From Verrucomicrobiota bacterium (GTDB taxonomy: Bacteria > Verrucomicrobiota > Verrucomicrobiia > Limisphaerales > SIBE01), in assembly GCA_016871515.1 (NCBI GenBank), contig VHDE01000055.1:1-32877 (forward strand): a stretch of 32,877 nt of DNA, written 5' to 3'. A program made the translations under genes and the position numbers. The notes under the pieces are model-generated. The model was not told the origin of the DNA and did not search any database. It saw only the letters and a program-made list of their open reading frames with translations. This document shows positions 16,221 to 25,076 of the stretch, one piece after another (positions within the stretch are counted from its first letter, which is position 1; each line of letters begins with the position of its first letter).

Positions 16221-17165
16221 ATGGAATCCATCTCGCTGGGTAATAGTCCGCTGAGCGGAAGCCGGCTCGCTTACGGCTGCTGGCGTGTCCTGGGACCCTC
16301 GGAATCGTGCGAACCGACTCCAGAACGGCAGGCACAAGGCCGCAAGGCGGTCATCGCTGCTTATGAATCCGGCTACACTCTTTTCGATCACGCGGACATC
16401 TATTGCGCGGGCGAGGCTGAGAAACTGTTCGGTCAAGTGCTCAAAAGCGTTTCCGGAATGCGCGAACGCATTGTGATCGCTTCGAAATGCGGCATTCGCA
16501 AACCGGGCGAGCCAGATGCGGATTCGCCTTATCGATACGATTTTTCCGCCGGGCACATTATCTGGTCGTGCGAACAATCGTTAAAGCGTCTGGGCGTGGA
16601 TATGATCGATCTGTATCAACTGCACCGTCCGGATTATTTGAGTGATCCGGAAGAAGTGGCGCAGGCGTTTGCACGATTGAAGCAAGCTGGCAAGGTTTGC
16701 GAGTTTGGCGTCAGTAATTTTCGTCCCGTCCAGTTAACGACATTGCAAAAAGCCTGCCCAATGCGATTGATCGCCAATCAAGTCGAAATCAGCTTAGCCA
16801 AATTGGACTGCCTTCACGACGGGACCCTCGAGCAATGCATGACCGAAAAGATCACGCCGATGGCCTGGAGTCCTTTGGCGGGCGGACGACTGGCTGTGAA
16901 CGACCCCATTGATTTGAGAGATCCAGATCATGCGCGGCGCTTGCACATCCGAGAAACCTTGGACTTGGTCGCGCGGGCGCGTGGCTCGACGCGGCCTATT
17001 GTAGCGCTCGCGTGGCTGTTGAAACATCCGAGCAAGATCATTCCAGTCGTTGGTTCAGCCGATCCGGAAAAGATTCGGGAATTGACGAAAGCTGTGGACC
17101 TGGAATTAACCCGCGATGAGTGGTATCGGCTCCTGGAAGCGGGGCTGGGACATCGGTTGCCTTAG
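16221..17165 (+). CDS. aldo/keto reductase, YdhF-like
   Basis: This 314-residue (beta/alpha)8 NADPH-dependent oxidoreductase has the catalytic tetrad D56, Y61, K89 and H135 (FDHADIY, ASKCG, LYQLHRPD). GVSNFRPVQL, AWSPLAGGRL and the NADPH-binding IIPVVGSADPEKI near the C-terminus are typical of the YdhF group. A GGGAA just ahead of the ATG can act as ribosome binding site. It follows the giant CxxCH gene by 47 bases on the same strand and may be co-transcribed. The substrate is not predictable. Confidence 0.9.
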   Translation: MESISLGNSPLSGSRLAYGCWRVLGPSESCEPTPERQAQGRKAVIAAYESGYTLFDHADIYCAGEAEKLFGQVLKSVSGMRERIVIASKCGIRKPGEPDADSPYRYDFSAGHIIWSCEQSLKRLGVDMIDLYQLHRPDYLSDPEEVAQAFARLKQAGKVCEFGVSNFRPVQLTTLQKACPMRLIANQVEISLAKLDCLHDGTLEQCMTEKITPMAWSPLAGGRLAVNDPIDLRDPDHARRLHIRETLDLVARARGSTRPIVALAWLLKHPSKIIPVVGSADPEKIRELTKAVDLELTRDEWYRLLEAGLGHRLP

Positions 17166-17224
17166 TAGGTTGCGAGCATGCTAACAAGGACGCACATTGG
17201 CCCCATGTACCATTGCCACGCTGG

Positions 17225-17252
17225 CAGGGCGGCGTTGCCGCGCCGCCTGCAT
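17225..17252. repeat. GC-rich hairpin
   Basis: GCAGG(G)CGGCG and CGCGCCGCCTGC pair around TTGC, with one bulged base. It lies about 60 bases after the aldo/keto reductase stop, without a T run. Confidence 0.5.
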
Positions 17253-17337
17253 CGCGGGCCTAATAAGCCGGCGCAGCAATGCCGTCGTACCCTTGCGTGT
17301 AGGGAAAGCCTCGATTTCTTTTGGACACGCATCGGGA

Positions 17338-17442
17338 CCATGAACCGTGCTGTAGCGGCGTCTCGTAAGAGCGCCGCAAACTCGATTGCTTTAGGAATGG
17401 CGGCGCTCTTACGAGACGCCGCTACAGGAGGCAGGTTCATGG
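17338..17442. repeat. palindromic element B, 27-bp perfect arms plus outer arms
   Basis: 17351-17377 (TGTAGCGGCGTCTCGTAAGA...) is the exact reverse complement of 17400-17426, with a 22-base loop. Outside them, CCATGAACC (17338-17346) pairs with GGTTCATGG (17434-17442). The right outer arm touches the GGGGAG (17441-17446) that should be the ribosome binding site of the agmatine deiminase gene. Confidence 0.92.
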
Positions 17443-17452
17443 GGAGCGGCGC

Positions 17453-18508
17453 ATGAAGTCTCAGTCTCTCCCCCCAGCGCAACTCGGCTATCGGATGCCC
17501 GCCGAATGGGAACGTCACGCCGGCAGTTGGTTCACTTGGCCGCGTCCGGAAGGCATCAGCTTTCCTGACAAGTATGATACGGTTCCGCCGATTTATGCGG
17601 AATTGATCCGGCATTTGGCGGAGGTCGAGGAGGTCAACATCAATGTCTGGAGCGCCGAGATGGAAGCGTGGGTTGGGGAATCGTTGCGGTCGCACGCTGT
17701 GCCGCTGGACCGCGTTCGATTCCACCGCTTTCCTGCCTACGAACCATGGTGCCGAGATCACGGCCCGATTTTCTTGGTGCGTGAAATCGGCGGGCGTCAC
17801 GAGCGTGCGATTGTGGATTGGGGCTACAACGCGTGGGGCGGCAAATATCCTCCGTTCGATCTCGATGATGCCGTTCCCCAACGAGTCGCTGAACTTCGCA
17901 GGCTTCCGCTTTTTTCTCCGGCCATGGTCCTCGAGGGCGGATCCATCGAAGTCAATGGCAGCGGGACATTGCTGACGACCGAAGCCTGCTTGCTCAATCC
18001 CAATCGCAACCCGAATCTTAGCAAGGCACAGATCGAGCAATTCCTGCGCGACTACTTGGGCGTCACGAATATTCTCTGGCTGAATGAGGGGATTGTGGGA
18101 GACGACACCGACGGACACATTGACGATCTCACCCGATTCATTAATTCGACAACTTTGGTCGCCGTCGTTGAAGATGATCCGGCAGACGCTAATTACCACA
18201 TTCTGCAAGATAATCTGGAGCGACTCCGAACGTTCCGCGACCAGGATGGCAACCCGTTTCGAATTCTGGAATTGCCTATGCCCGGCGTTGTGGAACATGC
18301 AGGACAACGATTGCCGGCCAGTTACGCCAACTTCTACATCGCCAATGAGCTTGTACTCGTGCCAACCTATCGCCATGCAAACGACGCTCGAGCCGTCGCG
18401 CTGTTGCAGAATGAATTTGCGGACCGCCGCGTCATTGGGATCGATTCTACGGAATTGATTTGGGGGTTGGGATCGTTTCACTGCATTTCCCAACAGGAAC
18501 CGGCCTGA
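17453..18508 (+). CDS. aguA: agmatine deiminase
   Basis: Agmatine deiminase (peptidyl-arginine deiminase family) converts agmatine to N-carbamoylputrescine in polyamine synthesis. The 351-residue protein has RMPAEWERHAGSWFTWP near the start, PWCRDHGP, LEGGSIEVNG, the catalytic His in DDTDGHIDD (H222), and the nucleophile Cys344 in GSFHCISQQEPA at the end. All active-site parts are present. No aguB (amidase) or arginine decarboxylase lies in the window. GGGGAG ends about 7 bases before the ATG and lies at the edge of palindrome B, so the hairpin may affect initiation. Confidence 0.95.
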   Translation: MKSQSLPPAQLGYRMPAEWERHAGSWFTWPRPEGISFPDKYDTVPPIYAELIRHLAEVEEVNINVWSAEMEAWVGESLRSHAVPLDRVRFHRFPAYEPWCRDHGPIFLVREIGGRHERAIVDWGYNAWGGKYPPFDLDDAVPQRVAELRRLPLFSPAMVLEGGSIEVNGSGTLLTTEACLLNPNRNPNLSKAQIEQFLRDYLGVTNILWLNEGIVGDDTDGHIDDLTRFINSTTLVAVVEDDPADANYHILQDNLERLRTFRDQDGNPFRILELPMPGVVEHAGQRLPASYANFYIANELVLVPTYRHANDARAVALLQNEFADRRVIGIDSTELIWGLGSFHCISQQEPA

Positions 18509-18526
18509 TCCTTTGCCTGACGTTTC

Positions 18527-19129
18527 ATGAATCCCGAAGGCCAAGCACCGTCCGTGCGCGCCTTCGTTTCCATTTCGCCCGAAGCTGAACTGATCGCTGA
18601 ACTGCGGAAGCTGCAGGAAACCGTAGCGCCAGATTGCGAGCGCAGGCTGGTGAAATGGACACGCCCCGACCAGATTCACCTCACTTTGCGTTTCCTTGGA
18701 AATGTGCGCGCTGAGCAGGTGAATCCGTTAAGCGAGGCGCTTCGGCGCGCTTGCGAACCGTTTCAGCCATTCGAGATTCGTGTTGATCAAATCGGATGCT
18801 TTCCGTCGCCTCGCCGGCCCAGCGTGATCTGGGTCGGCATCGCGGGTGACTTGAACCAACTCCAAAAACTGCAAGAGGCCGTGCAGCACGCGACCGAGCC
18901 GTTCGCGAGGCACTCCGAGAACCGAGCGTTTCATCCTCATCTGACGATTGGCCGGGTCAAAGCGCGCGGAGGCGATTGGGGGAGTGGCGACTGGATCCGG
19001 CAAGCTCAAGTAACGAGCAACGGAAAATGGAGTGTCACCGAAGTGAAGTTAATGCAGAGCAAGCTTGGCCCGGAGGGCAGCACCTACACCGCATTGTTGA
19101 CTGCTCTTCTCGCTCGCTCCAAGGACTAA
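18527..19129 (+). CDS. thpR: RNA 2',3'-cyclic phosphodiesterase
   Basis: This 2H phosphoesterase opens 2',3'-cyclic phosphate ends of RNA (ThpR/LigT family). The two HxTx motifs are H51-LTL and H138-LTI. RAFVSISP at the start and FLGNV after the first motif fit the family, and 200 residues is normal length. It follows aguA by 18 bases and is probably in the same transcript. An inverted repeat begins 5 bases after its stop. Confidence 0.93.
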   Translation: MNPEGQAPSVRAFVSISPEAELIAELRKLQETVAPDCERRLVKWTRPDQIHLTLRFLGNVRAEQVNPLSEALRRACEPFQPFEIRVDQIGCFPSPRRPSVIWVGIAGDLNQLQKLQEAVQHATEPFARHSENRAFHPHLTIGRVKARGGDWGSGDWIRQAQVTSNGKWSVTEVKLMQSKLGPEGSTYTALLTALLARSKD

Positions 19130-19133
19130 ATTG

Positions 19134-19230
19134 TTTCTCGAAATAGGCTTCCGGAAAGGTGGGGCAACCTGCGGGTTTGCTGTTAACGCGGCAGCGTTTC
19201 CGTACCTTTCCGGAACTCTATTTCGAGAAA
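19134..19230. repeat. palindromic element D
   Basis: Arms of 27 bases (19134-19160 and 19204-19230) agree at 25 positions: TTTCTCGAAATAG..., ending CCGGAAAGGT. The loop is 43 bases. It begins right after thpR and has no T run. Confidence 0.88.
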
Positions 19231-19413
19231 TGCTATAGCACTACAATTCCGTTGCATTCGTTCCGCAACCCCGGTAAATCGTAAATGTGCTCACGACAAA
19301 ACCTTAATCTCTATGGCTGAACTTCGCGTTTGTCGGATAACTTTGAGCTTCAGCCTGGCGTTAGAAGCATGACCACGACTCATTTCCAATTCAAACACCA
19401 ACTCTAATCCGCT
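19231..19413. other. intergenic region, nothing recognised
   Basis: After palindrome D there are about 180 bases before the isomerase. A minus-strand frame crosses it but continues into the isomerase gene as a shadow. No promoter stands out. Confidence 0.4.
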
Positions 19414-20445
19414 ATGTCCCAACCCTGTTTTCACCCGAGTGTCGAAGGAGCCCAACACGGGGCCAAGAGTCTGGCCGATTTCCTGGCGTATGCCAAACGC
19501 TCCGGCGCCAGTGGCGCGCAGCCGTCCAACTACATGCTTCAAGGTGGAAAACTCTTCCAAAGCGCCAGAGAAATTAAGCAAAGGTTCGACGACGCCGGAA
19601 TGAAGCTGGACGGCGTTTCCTGTCATTGTCCAGTTTGGGTGCACACGACAGCGTGGACCGGCAGCCCATCGATTCGCCCGTTTATTCCAGGGGACGTGGC
19701 CAAAAAGTCCGCGCAGGAAATCGAGAAGTGGGCGGAAAATTATCTTTTGAAGCTCATGGATCTCTGCGTCGAGTTAGGCGTTAAGATTTTGCCCATGTTC
19801 TGGGGCGTCGCCTTTGGATGGGAAGTGGCTTCCGGCTATCCTTGGGGTTTCTGGAAAGGCGGCGATTACGATCTGATCAAAGAAGGCCAGGAACGCTTCG
19901 TCAAGAAGACCGCGAAGATTCGGCAAAAGGCCAACTCTCTCGGGATCAAGCTGGCTCATGAAATTCATCCAGGCACAGCGGCCATGTGCGCGGACGATTT
20001 CAACATGCTGGTAGAAATCTGCGATGGCGATAAATGTCTGGGTGTGAATGCAGACCCGTCGCATTGTTGGGAAGGCGAAGATTGGGAGACGCGATTCTTG
20101 AAAGTGGGCCGGCGCGTTTACGCCTGTCACGTTAAGAATTTCGTCGTCCGTCGCGGCCTGCCGCTTCGGATGATGGCCCCCGACTGGCCGAAGCGAGCGA
20201 TGCAGTTTGTCGATATTCCGAGCGGCGACCTAAACATGACCCGCTACGTCGAGTTGCTGATTCATGTCGGCTATCCGCAGCGTTATCGCGAGATTATGGG
20301 AACCGCCACAGCACCGCTGATTGTCGAAGCAGAAAGTGCTTACCGTGATCTCGATGCGACCAGCGCCAATGGCATCCAATACGTTCGCGATAATCTCTGT
20401 TTTCCAGTGGCCGGCGGCTCCTTCGAAGAAGGGATGGGCGCTTAG
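19414..20445 (+). CDS. sugar phosphate isomerase/epimerase-like TIM barrel
   Basis: This 343-residue xylose isomerase-like TIM barrel (AP endonuclease 2 superfamily) shows the usual metal ligands: E183 in HEIHPG, D214 and H217 in NADPSHCWEG, H239 in CHVKNF and E305 in VEAESAY. The enzyme probably isomerises, epimerises or dehydrates a sugar or cyclitol derivative; the real substrate is unknown. There is no signal peptide, so it is cytoplasmic. Its stop overlaps the stop of the convergent TIGR03790 gene by 3 bases (20443-20445 against 20442-20444). Confidence 0.85.
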   Translation: MSQPCFHPSVEGAQHGAKSLADFLAYAKRSGASGAQPSNYMLQGGKLFQSAREIKQRFDDAGMKLDGVSCHCPVWVHTTAWTGSPSIRPFIPGDVAKKSAQEIEKWAENYLLKLMDLCVELGVKILPMFWGVAFGWEVASGYPWGFWKGGDYDLIKEGQERFVKKTAKIRQKANSLGIKLAHEIHPGTAAMCADDFNMLVEICDGDKCLGVNADPSHCWEGEDWETRFLKVGRRVYACHVKNFVVRRGLPLRMMAPDWPKRAMQFVDIPSGDLNMTRYVELLIHVGYPQRYREIMGTATAPLIVEAESAYRDLDATSANGIQYVRDNLCFPVAGGSFEEGMGA

Positions 20446-22121
20446 GATCTCGCCGGAGCGGACGTTGTCAGCCGCTCCAGTTCCCGCTGGTATTGCTCCT
20501 TTTCGCTTGGCTTCTTGAGCTGTTCTGCCAACAGGACCAGCTTCCGATAAATCCCGGCGATGTCAGGATAATCTGAAAAGGTTTGCACAAATTGTTGGTA
20601 GGTCCGGTAAGCCTCTTCAGGTTTGCCCGCGAATTCATGCCCTCGTCCGGCCGCCAAAGTAAGACGAATCTTCTGTTGCTGAGAGAGGGACAGTTCAGCC
20701 GCCTTTTTATACGCTTCGGATGCATTGGCGAAGTCCATCTTCGAAAAATAAAGATCGGCCAGTTTCTCCAGCAGCACCGAACTCTCGCGAAGTTCCGGCG
20801 TGTTTTCCAAGTAGCGAATCAAATCGGCTTCCCGAAGGTCGCCACTTAGATTGATATTAACGACCTTCAAATACGACCACTCGATCAGCTTGCTTTTCTT
20901 TTGGATCAGATGTTCGTGCTGAACCAAAGGCGGTCTGGCATACGGGCGATAAAGCGGGTCGCCAACGACCGTTGTTTGCCACGATAAATACGGTTGGCTG
21001 GCATAAGCCGCTTCACCGAAACTGAAGCTGAGATACGTCAGGCGGTGCAAGAACGCGGCAATGTTCGGCGTGAACTCGAGGTACGGCTCAAACACGCAGC
21101 CCATCGTGGCCGTAACTCCTTTGGCCAGAAATGGGCCAACCCAATTCTGCGTCGGCGATCGAATCGTTTGCGCGCTGAACGAGTGCAAATGATAAGCAAA
21201 GGCCCCAGGCATAAATTCCACTCGCGGCCGCGTAAAGGGCCCGGAGACTTGCCCATCGTACTCATACCAACCCGCGTAGAAAGCGATATGGCTCATCGGG
21301 AAAGCCGCCGGGAACCGCTCATCTTTGTCATCTAGAATAGTTTCGAACCCATGTTGGCGTGTCACTTCCGCCGCTCCCTTGATCCAATCATCTCCGACTT
21401 TTGTGCTGCCATTCGTCAACCCCCGCGCATCAAAATACGCGCGTCCCCAGAGCCCATCCGTCTCCGCTTGAATCGCCCGATCGACCAAACCACGAGCGGC
21501 CTCTGCTGATGGACCATCCAAACGGGCCACCATGAGAACACCATTGGTCGGATGAATAACGGCCGCGTTGGTCACGCCGTAAGTCCGGTTTCGCAACGGA
21601 CCAAAATGCGGGAGTTTCGCGTCCAGCAAAGGCAACAGCGCCAGCTCGCTATCAACGGCGGCCTCATTTCGCCGCAGCTCCGCGCGGAGCCCGTCGGGCA
21701 TTTCTTCGTCCAATTTCGAATCTGGCAGAATCCTCAATGGAACCCCATAACAGAGAACGGCGTAGCGCACCTTGGAATCCGTGGGGACAGGAAATGCATC
21801 CGCAACACTATTCCCGGCGGGTGCCTTCGCGGTGGGTCCAAACGTGACGAGTTTCCCTCTTTCCAGCCGCCTCATCAGAGGCCGCTCCAAGCTTTCCCGA
21901 AATTCCTTTCGCGTGATTGTTTCGTTTGTGTCCAGCGCAAATCCGAACACTTGACTCGTGGGGACTCGGCGAACCTTCGCATAGTACTCCGCCAAACTCT
22001 TGGACTCCGCCATCCTGGAATTAAACACAACCACAACGGAATCACCCTCACTGGCAATTACGACCGGCGCAATTGCGGCGAGAGCGAGACAAATAAGCGA
22101 TTGCCAACTAACTTTGCTCAT
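20442..22121 (-). CDS. exported TIGR03790-type protein with TPR-like C-terminus
   Basis: With the ATG at 22121 the protein has 559 residues and a signal peptide (WQSLICLALAAIAPVVIAS). A GTG at 22172 would add 17 Arg-rich residues and is less likely. The blocks VVVVFNSRMAESKSLAEYYA, YAVLCYGVPLRI, SHIAFYAGWYEYDG and TVVGDPLYRPYA mark the TIGR03790 family, found mainly in Verrucomicrobia, Planctomycetes and Acidobacteria and of unknown function. Residues about 430-550 are helical repeats (ADLYFSKMDFANASEAYKKAAEL), probably TPR. It lies 94 bases behind the MBL hydrolase gene on the same strand. Confidence 0.82.
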   Translation of the reverse strand: MSKVSWQSLICLALAAIAPVVIASEGDSVVVVFNSRMAESKSLAEYYAKVRRVPTSQVFGFALDTNETITRKEFRESLERPLMRRLERGKLVTFGPTAKAPAGNSVADAFPVPTDSKVRYAVLCYGVPLRILPDSKLDEEMPDGLRAELRRNEAAVDSELALLPLLDAKLPHFGPLRNRTYGVTNAAVIHPTNGVLMVARLDGPSAEAARGLVDRAIQAETDGLWGRAYFDARGLTNGSTKVGDDWIKGAAEVTRQHGFETILDDKDERFPAAFPMSHIAFYAGWYEYDGQVSGPFTRPRVEFMPGAFAYHLHSFSAQTIRSPTQNWVGPFLAKGVTATMGCVFEPYLEFTPNIAAFLHRLTYLSFSFGEAAYASQPYLSWQTTVVGDPLYRPYARPPLVQHEHLIQKKSKLIEWSYLKVVNINLSGDLREADLIRYLENTPELRESSVLLEKLADLYFSKMDFANASEAYKKAAELSLSQQQKIRLTLAAGRGHEFAGKPEEAYRTYQQFVQTFSDYPDIAGIYRKLVLLAEQLKKPSEKEQYQRELERLTTSAPARS

Positions 22122-22215
22122 CAAAAAAATCGCGATTCGAGTCCGGTGGGCGCCAAAACTTGCTCGTCGCACCAGAACTCACCAATCGCAACCAACCCGC
22201 GGCCGCGATCATTAA

Positions 22216-23004
22216 TCACGCATCATATATAACTTTCAATCCGTCATACGCAAATTCGACGCCGGGAGGCATCTCGGACTGATCCAGATCATGATCGAAA
22301 TCATCGGTCAAGTGCGTCAAAAACACTCTGGGCGACCCAATCCGCCGAGCTGCGGTCAGCGCTTCATCCAGGCACATGTGCGTGGGATGTGGGTTCCGCC
22401 GCAACGCGTCGAGCACGACCACTTGAGATCCAGCGATTTGCTCGACGACGTTGGCCGGCACTTCCTTGCAGTCGCTGAGGTAGGCCAACCGCTTCGTCCC
22501 GTTTTGAGTGAAGAGATAACCATAGACGGTCAGCGACCCGTGAGGCAACGGTAGCGGTGTGATCGCAAGATCGCCAAGCGTAAAGGGGCCTTCAATGATA
22601 TGCGATTCGGGAATAAAATAGCCTTTCGGGTAAGGACCGCCATTAAACGCATAACTAAAAACCCGCCGGAGGGCCGCCATGGTTATTTCGTTGGCGTAAA
22701 TCGGCAAGCCCTTGCCTCCCCGCAGATCACAAAAGCGCCGGCAATCGTCTAAACCCAGAATATGATCGACGTGGGAATGCGTAAAAATCACCGCGTCCAA
22801 CCATCGAATATTCTCCCGTAACATTTGCAGCCGAAAATCCGGAGTCGTGTCCACGACTAATTTGACTGCCTCGGTCGCAACATAAATCGATGGCCGCGTC
22901 CGATGGTTTTTGGGATTCGCCAAGAACGAAGATGGATAATCCTTTGCGATCAGAGGAACGCCAACCGACGTTCCCGACCCAAGAAAAATGAACGAAAAAG
23001 CCAT
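22216..23004 (-). CDS. MBL-fold metal-dependent hydrolase, PhnP-like
   Basis: This 262-residue beta-lactamase-fold hydrolase has the metal motif H76-S-H78-V-D80-H81 and further ligands at the LPLPHG His, LSDCKE Asp and the FLTHLTDD His. The N-terminal [13 protein letters not shown] is typical of the PhnP / cyclic phosphodiesterase group. It probably cleaves a phosphodiester in the cytoplasm, possibly a cyclic sugar phosphate or nucleotide. Unlike PhnP there is no visible N-terminal zinc-ribbon cysteine set. A TIGR03790 gene follows. A palindrome island lies upstream, shared with recN. Confidence 0.85.
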   Translation of the reverse strand: MAFSFIFLGSGTSVGVPLIAKDYPSSFLANPKNHRTRPSIYVATEAVKLVVDTTPDFRLQMLRENIRWLDAVIFTHSHVDHILGLDDCRRFCDLRGGKGLPIYANEITMAALRRVFSYAFNGGPYPKGYFIPESHIIEGPFTLGDLAITPLPLPHGSLTVYGYLFTQNGTKRLAYLSDCKEVPANVVEQIAGSQVVVLDALRRNPHPTHMCLDEALTAARRIGSPRVFLTHLTDDFDHDLDQSEMPPGVEFAYDGLKVIYDA

Positions 23005-23072
23005 GTTGGCGACAGGTTTGCGAAATCAGCAGCGCTTGGCCAGCCCGGAATCTTCCTGACAGCGCTGGCTGT

Positions 23073-23168
23073 GGTATGTAGTCCCGGCTTCAGCCGGCTT
23101 CAGCCGGAGCGATTGCCATCCGCTTTGGCGCCAGCAAATGCTGCCGCCTCAAAGCCGGACTACATACC
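23073..23168. repeat. palindromic element E
   Basis: GGTATGTAGTC(C)CGGCTT at 23073-23090 pairs with AAAGCCGGACTACATACC at 23151-23168, with one bulged base. The left arm is followed by a duplicated CAGCCGGCTT. The element lies between the divergent MBL and recN genes. Confidence 0.85.
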
Positions 23169-23198
23169 GGGCTGGTTCAGCGCATTGGGACCATGAAC

Positions 23199-23277
23199 CT
23201 AGCAGGACAGGGCGTCCCGCCTGTCCTGCTTTTGATGTGCGCAGATGCTGGACAGGCGAGACGCACTGTCCTGCCAG
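23199..23277. repeat. palindromic element A, copy 2
   Basis: This is the same element as at 8533-8611, in opposite orientation. The hairpin GCAGGACAGG...CCTGTCCTGC spans 23202-23229; a second one with GGACAGGCGAGACGC follows, ending at 23275. The preceding bases TGAACCTAG match TGAACTTGG next to copy 1. It lies 30 bases after element E and about 90 bases before the recN start. Confidence 0.9.
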
Positions 23278-23369
23278 GAGGCGCTGGGAGGGCGCCTGGG
23301 CGACAAATCTCTGTCGGATTCAAATTTCTTTTGCGGAATCAAACTCCATTGGCCAAAGTCGAACAAACA

Positions 23370-25076
23370 ATGTTAGCGGTTTTACGGATCAAAAACCTGG
23401 CTCTGGTGGAGGATCTGATTCTTGAACTCGAACCAGGATACGACGCCATCACGGGCGAAACTGGCGCCGGAAAATCAATCATCCTCGGCGGGCTTAATCT
23501 TCTCCTGGGAGAGCGCGCCGACCGAAACCTCATCCGCGCTGGCAGCGATAGCTGTTCCGTAGAAGCGATCTTCGACATCTCGCGGCTTCGCGCGCCTATC
23601 GCATCATTCTTGCAGGACAACGGGCTTGAACCGTGCGAAGAGAATCAGCTTTTTCTCAAACGCACCATTACATCAGCCGGAACCAACCGACAGTTTGTCA
23701 ATAGCTCCCCGACATCTTTGCAAATCCTCAGCGCCATCGGCGAATGGCTCGTCGATATCCACGGGCCTCACGACCATCAATCTCTTTTTCATCCCGCCCG
23801 GCAGCTGGCCATTCTCGATGCCTTCGGAAACCTGCAAGCACCTCGCGACTCTTTTGCCGCGTTGGTCCGCCAACGCACCGCACTCGAAACCGAGAAAGCC
23901 GCGCTAATCGTCGATGAAAAGACCTATGCGCAACAGCTCGATCTGTTGCGATTTCAGGTCGCCGAAATCAAGGCCGCGAAGCTGCGCCCGGACGAAGAGC
24001 CCGAGTTACGGGAGGATCATAAACGGGTCAGCAATGCCGCGACCCTTCTCCAGCTCAGCCAGACGGCTCTCAGCCTCTTGAACGATGACGAGCATTCGTT
24101 GCTTGCTCAAGCGGGCATTCTTGGCCGCACGCTGCAGGAATTGCAGAAAATCGATGCCGGCGCAGCTCCTCTCCTTTCTCTGCAAAGCCAGATCGTCAGT
24201 CTGCTTCACGATCTTCAAAATGACATTTCGCATTACGCCGACCGGTTGGAAATCGATCCCTCTCGTTTGCAGGAACTGGAGGAGCGGCTGAATTTGGTCC
24301 AGTCGCTCAAACGTAAATACGGTTCCAACCTGCAAGAGATTATTTCTTTCGGTCAACAAGCGCTCGAGAAACTTACTCAACTCGAACAGCGCGACGCCCA
24401 GCTCCTCCAAATCAATGCCGATCTCGCCAAGCTTGATCACGAACTGTTACGCCAGGGCGAAGCTCTCTCGACGCAACGCCGCAAAGTAATCCCGAAACTC
24501 TGCAAGGCTGCATCGCGCCAACTCGCGGACCTGGGGTTCAAACAAAGCCAGTTCGGCATCGCGATCTCGACCCAGGCTCAGATTTCAAATTACAAGTCTC
24601 AGATTCCGCCCGTCGGGTTCGACACCATCGAATTTCAATTTGCCCCCAATGCTGGCGAACCAGCACGACCGTTGCGAGCCATCGCGTCTTCAGGGGAGAT
24701 GGCCCGGGTTATGTTGGCTTTGAAAACTGTTTTGGCTGCCGAGGATGAAATCCCGGTTCTCGTATTTGATGAGGTGGATGCCAACGTTGGCGGCGAAACC
24801 GCGCACGCGGTGGGGCAAAAAATGCTCCAGATCGCACGCCAGCGGCAAGTGCTCTGCATCACACACCTCGCTCCGGTTGCGGCCTATGCTTCCACGCATT
24901 ATCTGGTAAGCAAGCAACTCAAGAGCGGCCGAACCTTGTCGGAAATAAAGCGCCTTGAACCGAAGGAGCGTGTTGATGAATTGGCCCGAATGCTGGGAGG
25001 ACAATCCGAAGCTGCCCGCAAACATGCCGAAGAGTTATTTAAAACGGTTCATAACTCATCCTCACGATCCGAATAA
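23370..25076 (+). CDS. recN: DNA repair ATPase RecN
   Basis: RecN is an SMC-like ATPase acting in double-strand break repair. From the ATG at 23370 (MLAVLRIKNLALVEDL) the protein has 568 residues, the normal length. A longer frame back to 23193 would translate palindrome A and is rejected. Walker A is G29-ETGAGKS36, two coiled-coil segments fill the middle, and the ABC signature reads ASSGEMARVMLALK in place of the usual SGGE. VLVFDEVDANVGGETA is Walker B. A QISNYKSQI stretch just before the signature domain looks like a remnant of a repeat inserted in frame. The 3' end overlaps the convergent DUF2007 gene by 28 bases. Confidence 0.95.
   Translation: MLAVLRIKNLALVEDLILELEPGYDAITGETGAGKSIILGGLNLLLGERADRNLIRAGSDSCSVEAIFDISRLRAPIASFLQDNGLEPCEENQLFLKRTITSAGTNRQFVNSSPTSLQILSAIGEWLVDIHGPHDHQSLFHPARQLAILDAFGNLQAPRDSFAALVRQRTALETEKAALIVDEKTYAQQLDLLRFQVAEIKAAKLRPDEEPELREDHKRVSNAATLLQLSQTALSLLNDDEHSLLAQAGILGRTLQELQKIDAGAAPLLSLQSQIVSLLHDLQNDISHYADRLEIDPSRLQELEERLNLVQSLKRKYGSNLQEIISFGQQALEKLTQLEQRDAQLLQINADLAKLDHELLRQGEALSTQRRKVIPKLCKAASRQLADLGFKQSQFGIAISTQAQISNYKSQIPPVGFDTIEFQFAPNAGEPARPLRAIASSGEMARVMLALKTVLAAEDEIPVLVFDEVDANVGGETAHAVGQKMLQIARQRQVLCITHLAPVAAYASTHYLVSKQLKSGRTLSEIKRLEPKERVDELARMLGGQSEAARKHAEELFKTVHNSSSRSE

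Noticed and set aside
17162..18679. 505-codon open frame on the minus strand
   Set aside because: It is antisense to agmatine deiminase and thpR, which have complete active-site motifs. It also translates palindrome B and has no domain pattern.
21552..22232. 227-codon plus-strand frame
   Set aside because: Antisense to the signal peptide and N-terminal half of the TIGR03790 protein.
23193..23369. longer recN start
   Set aside because: The extra 59 residues would be translated from palindrome A; RecN homology begins at the ATG at 23370.
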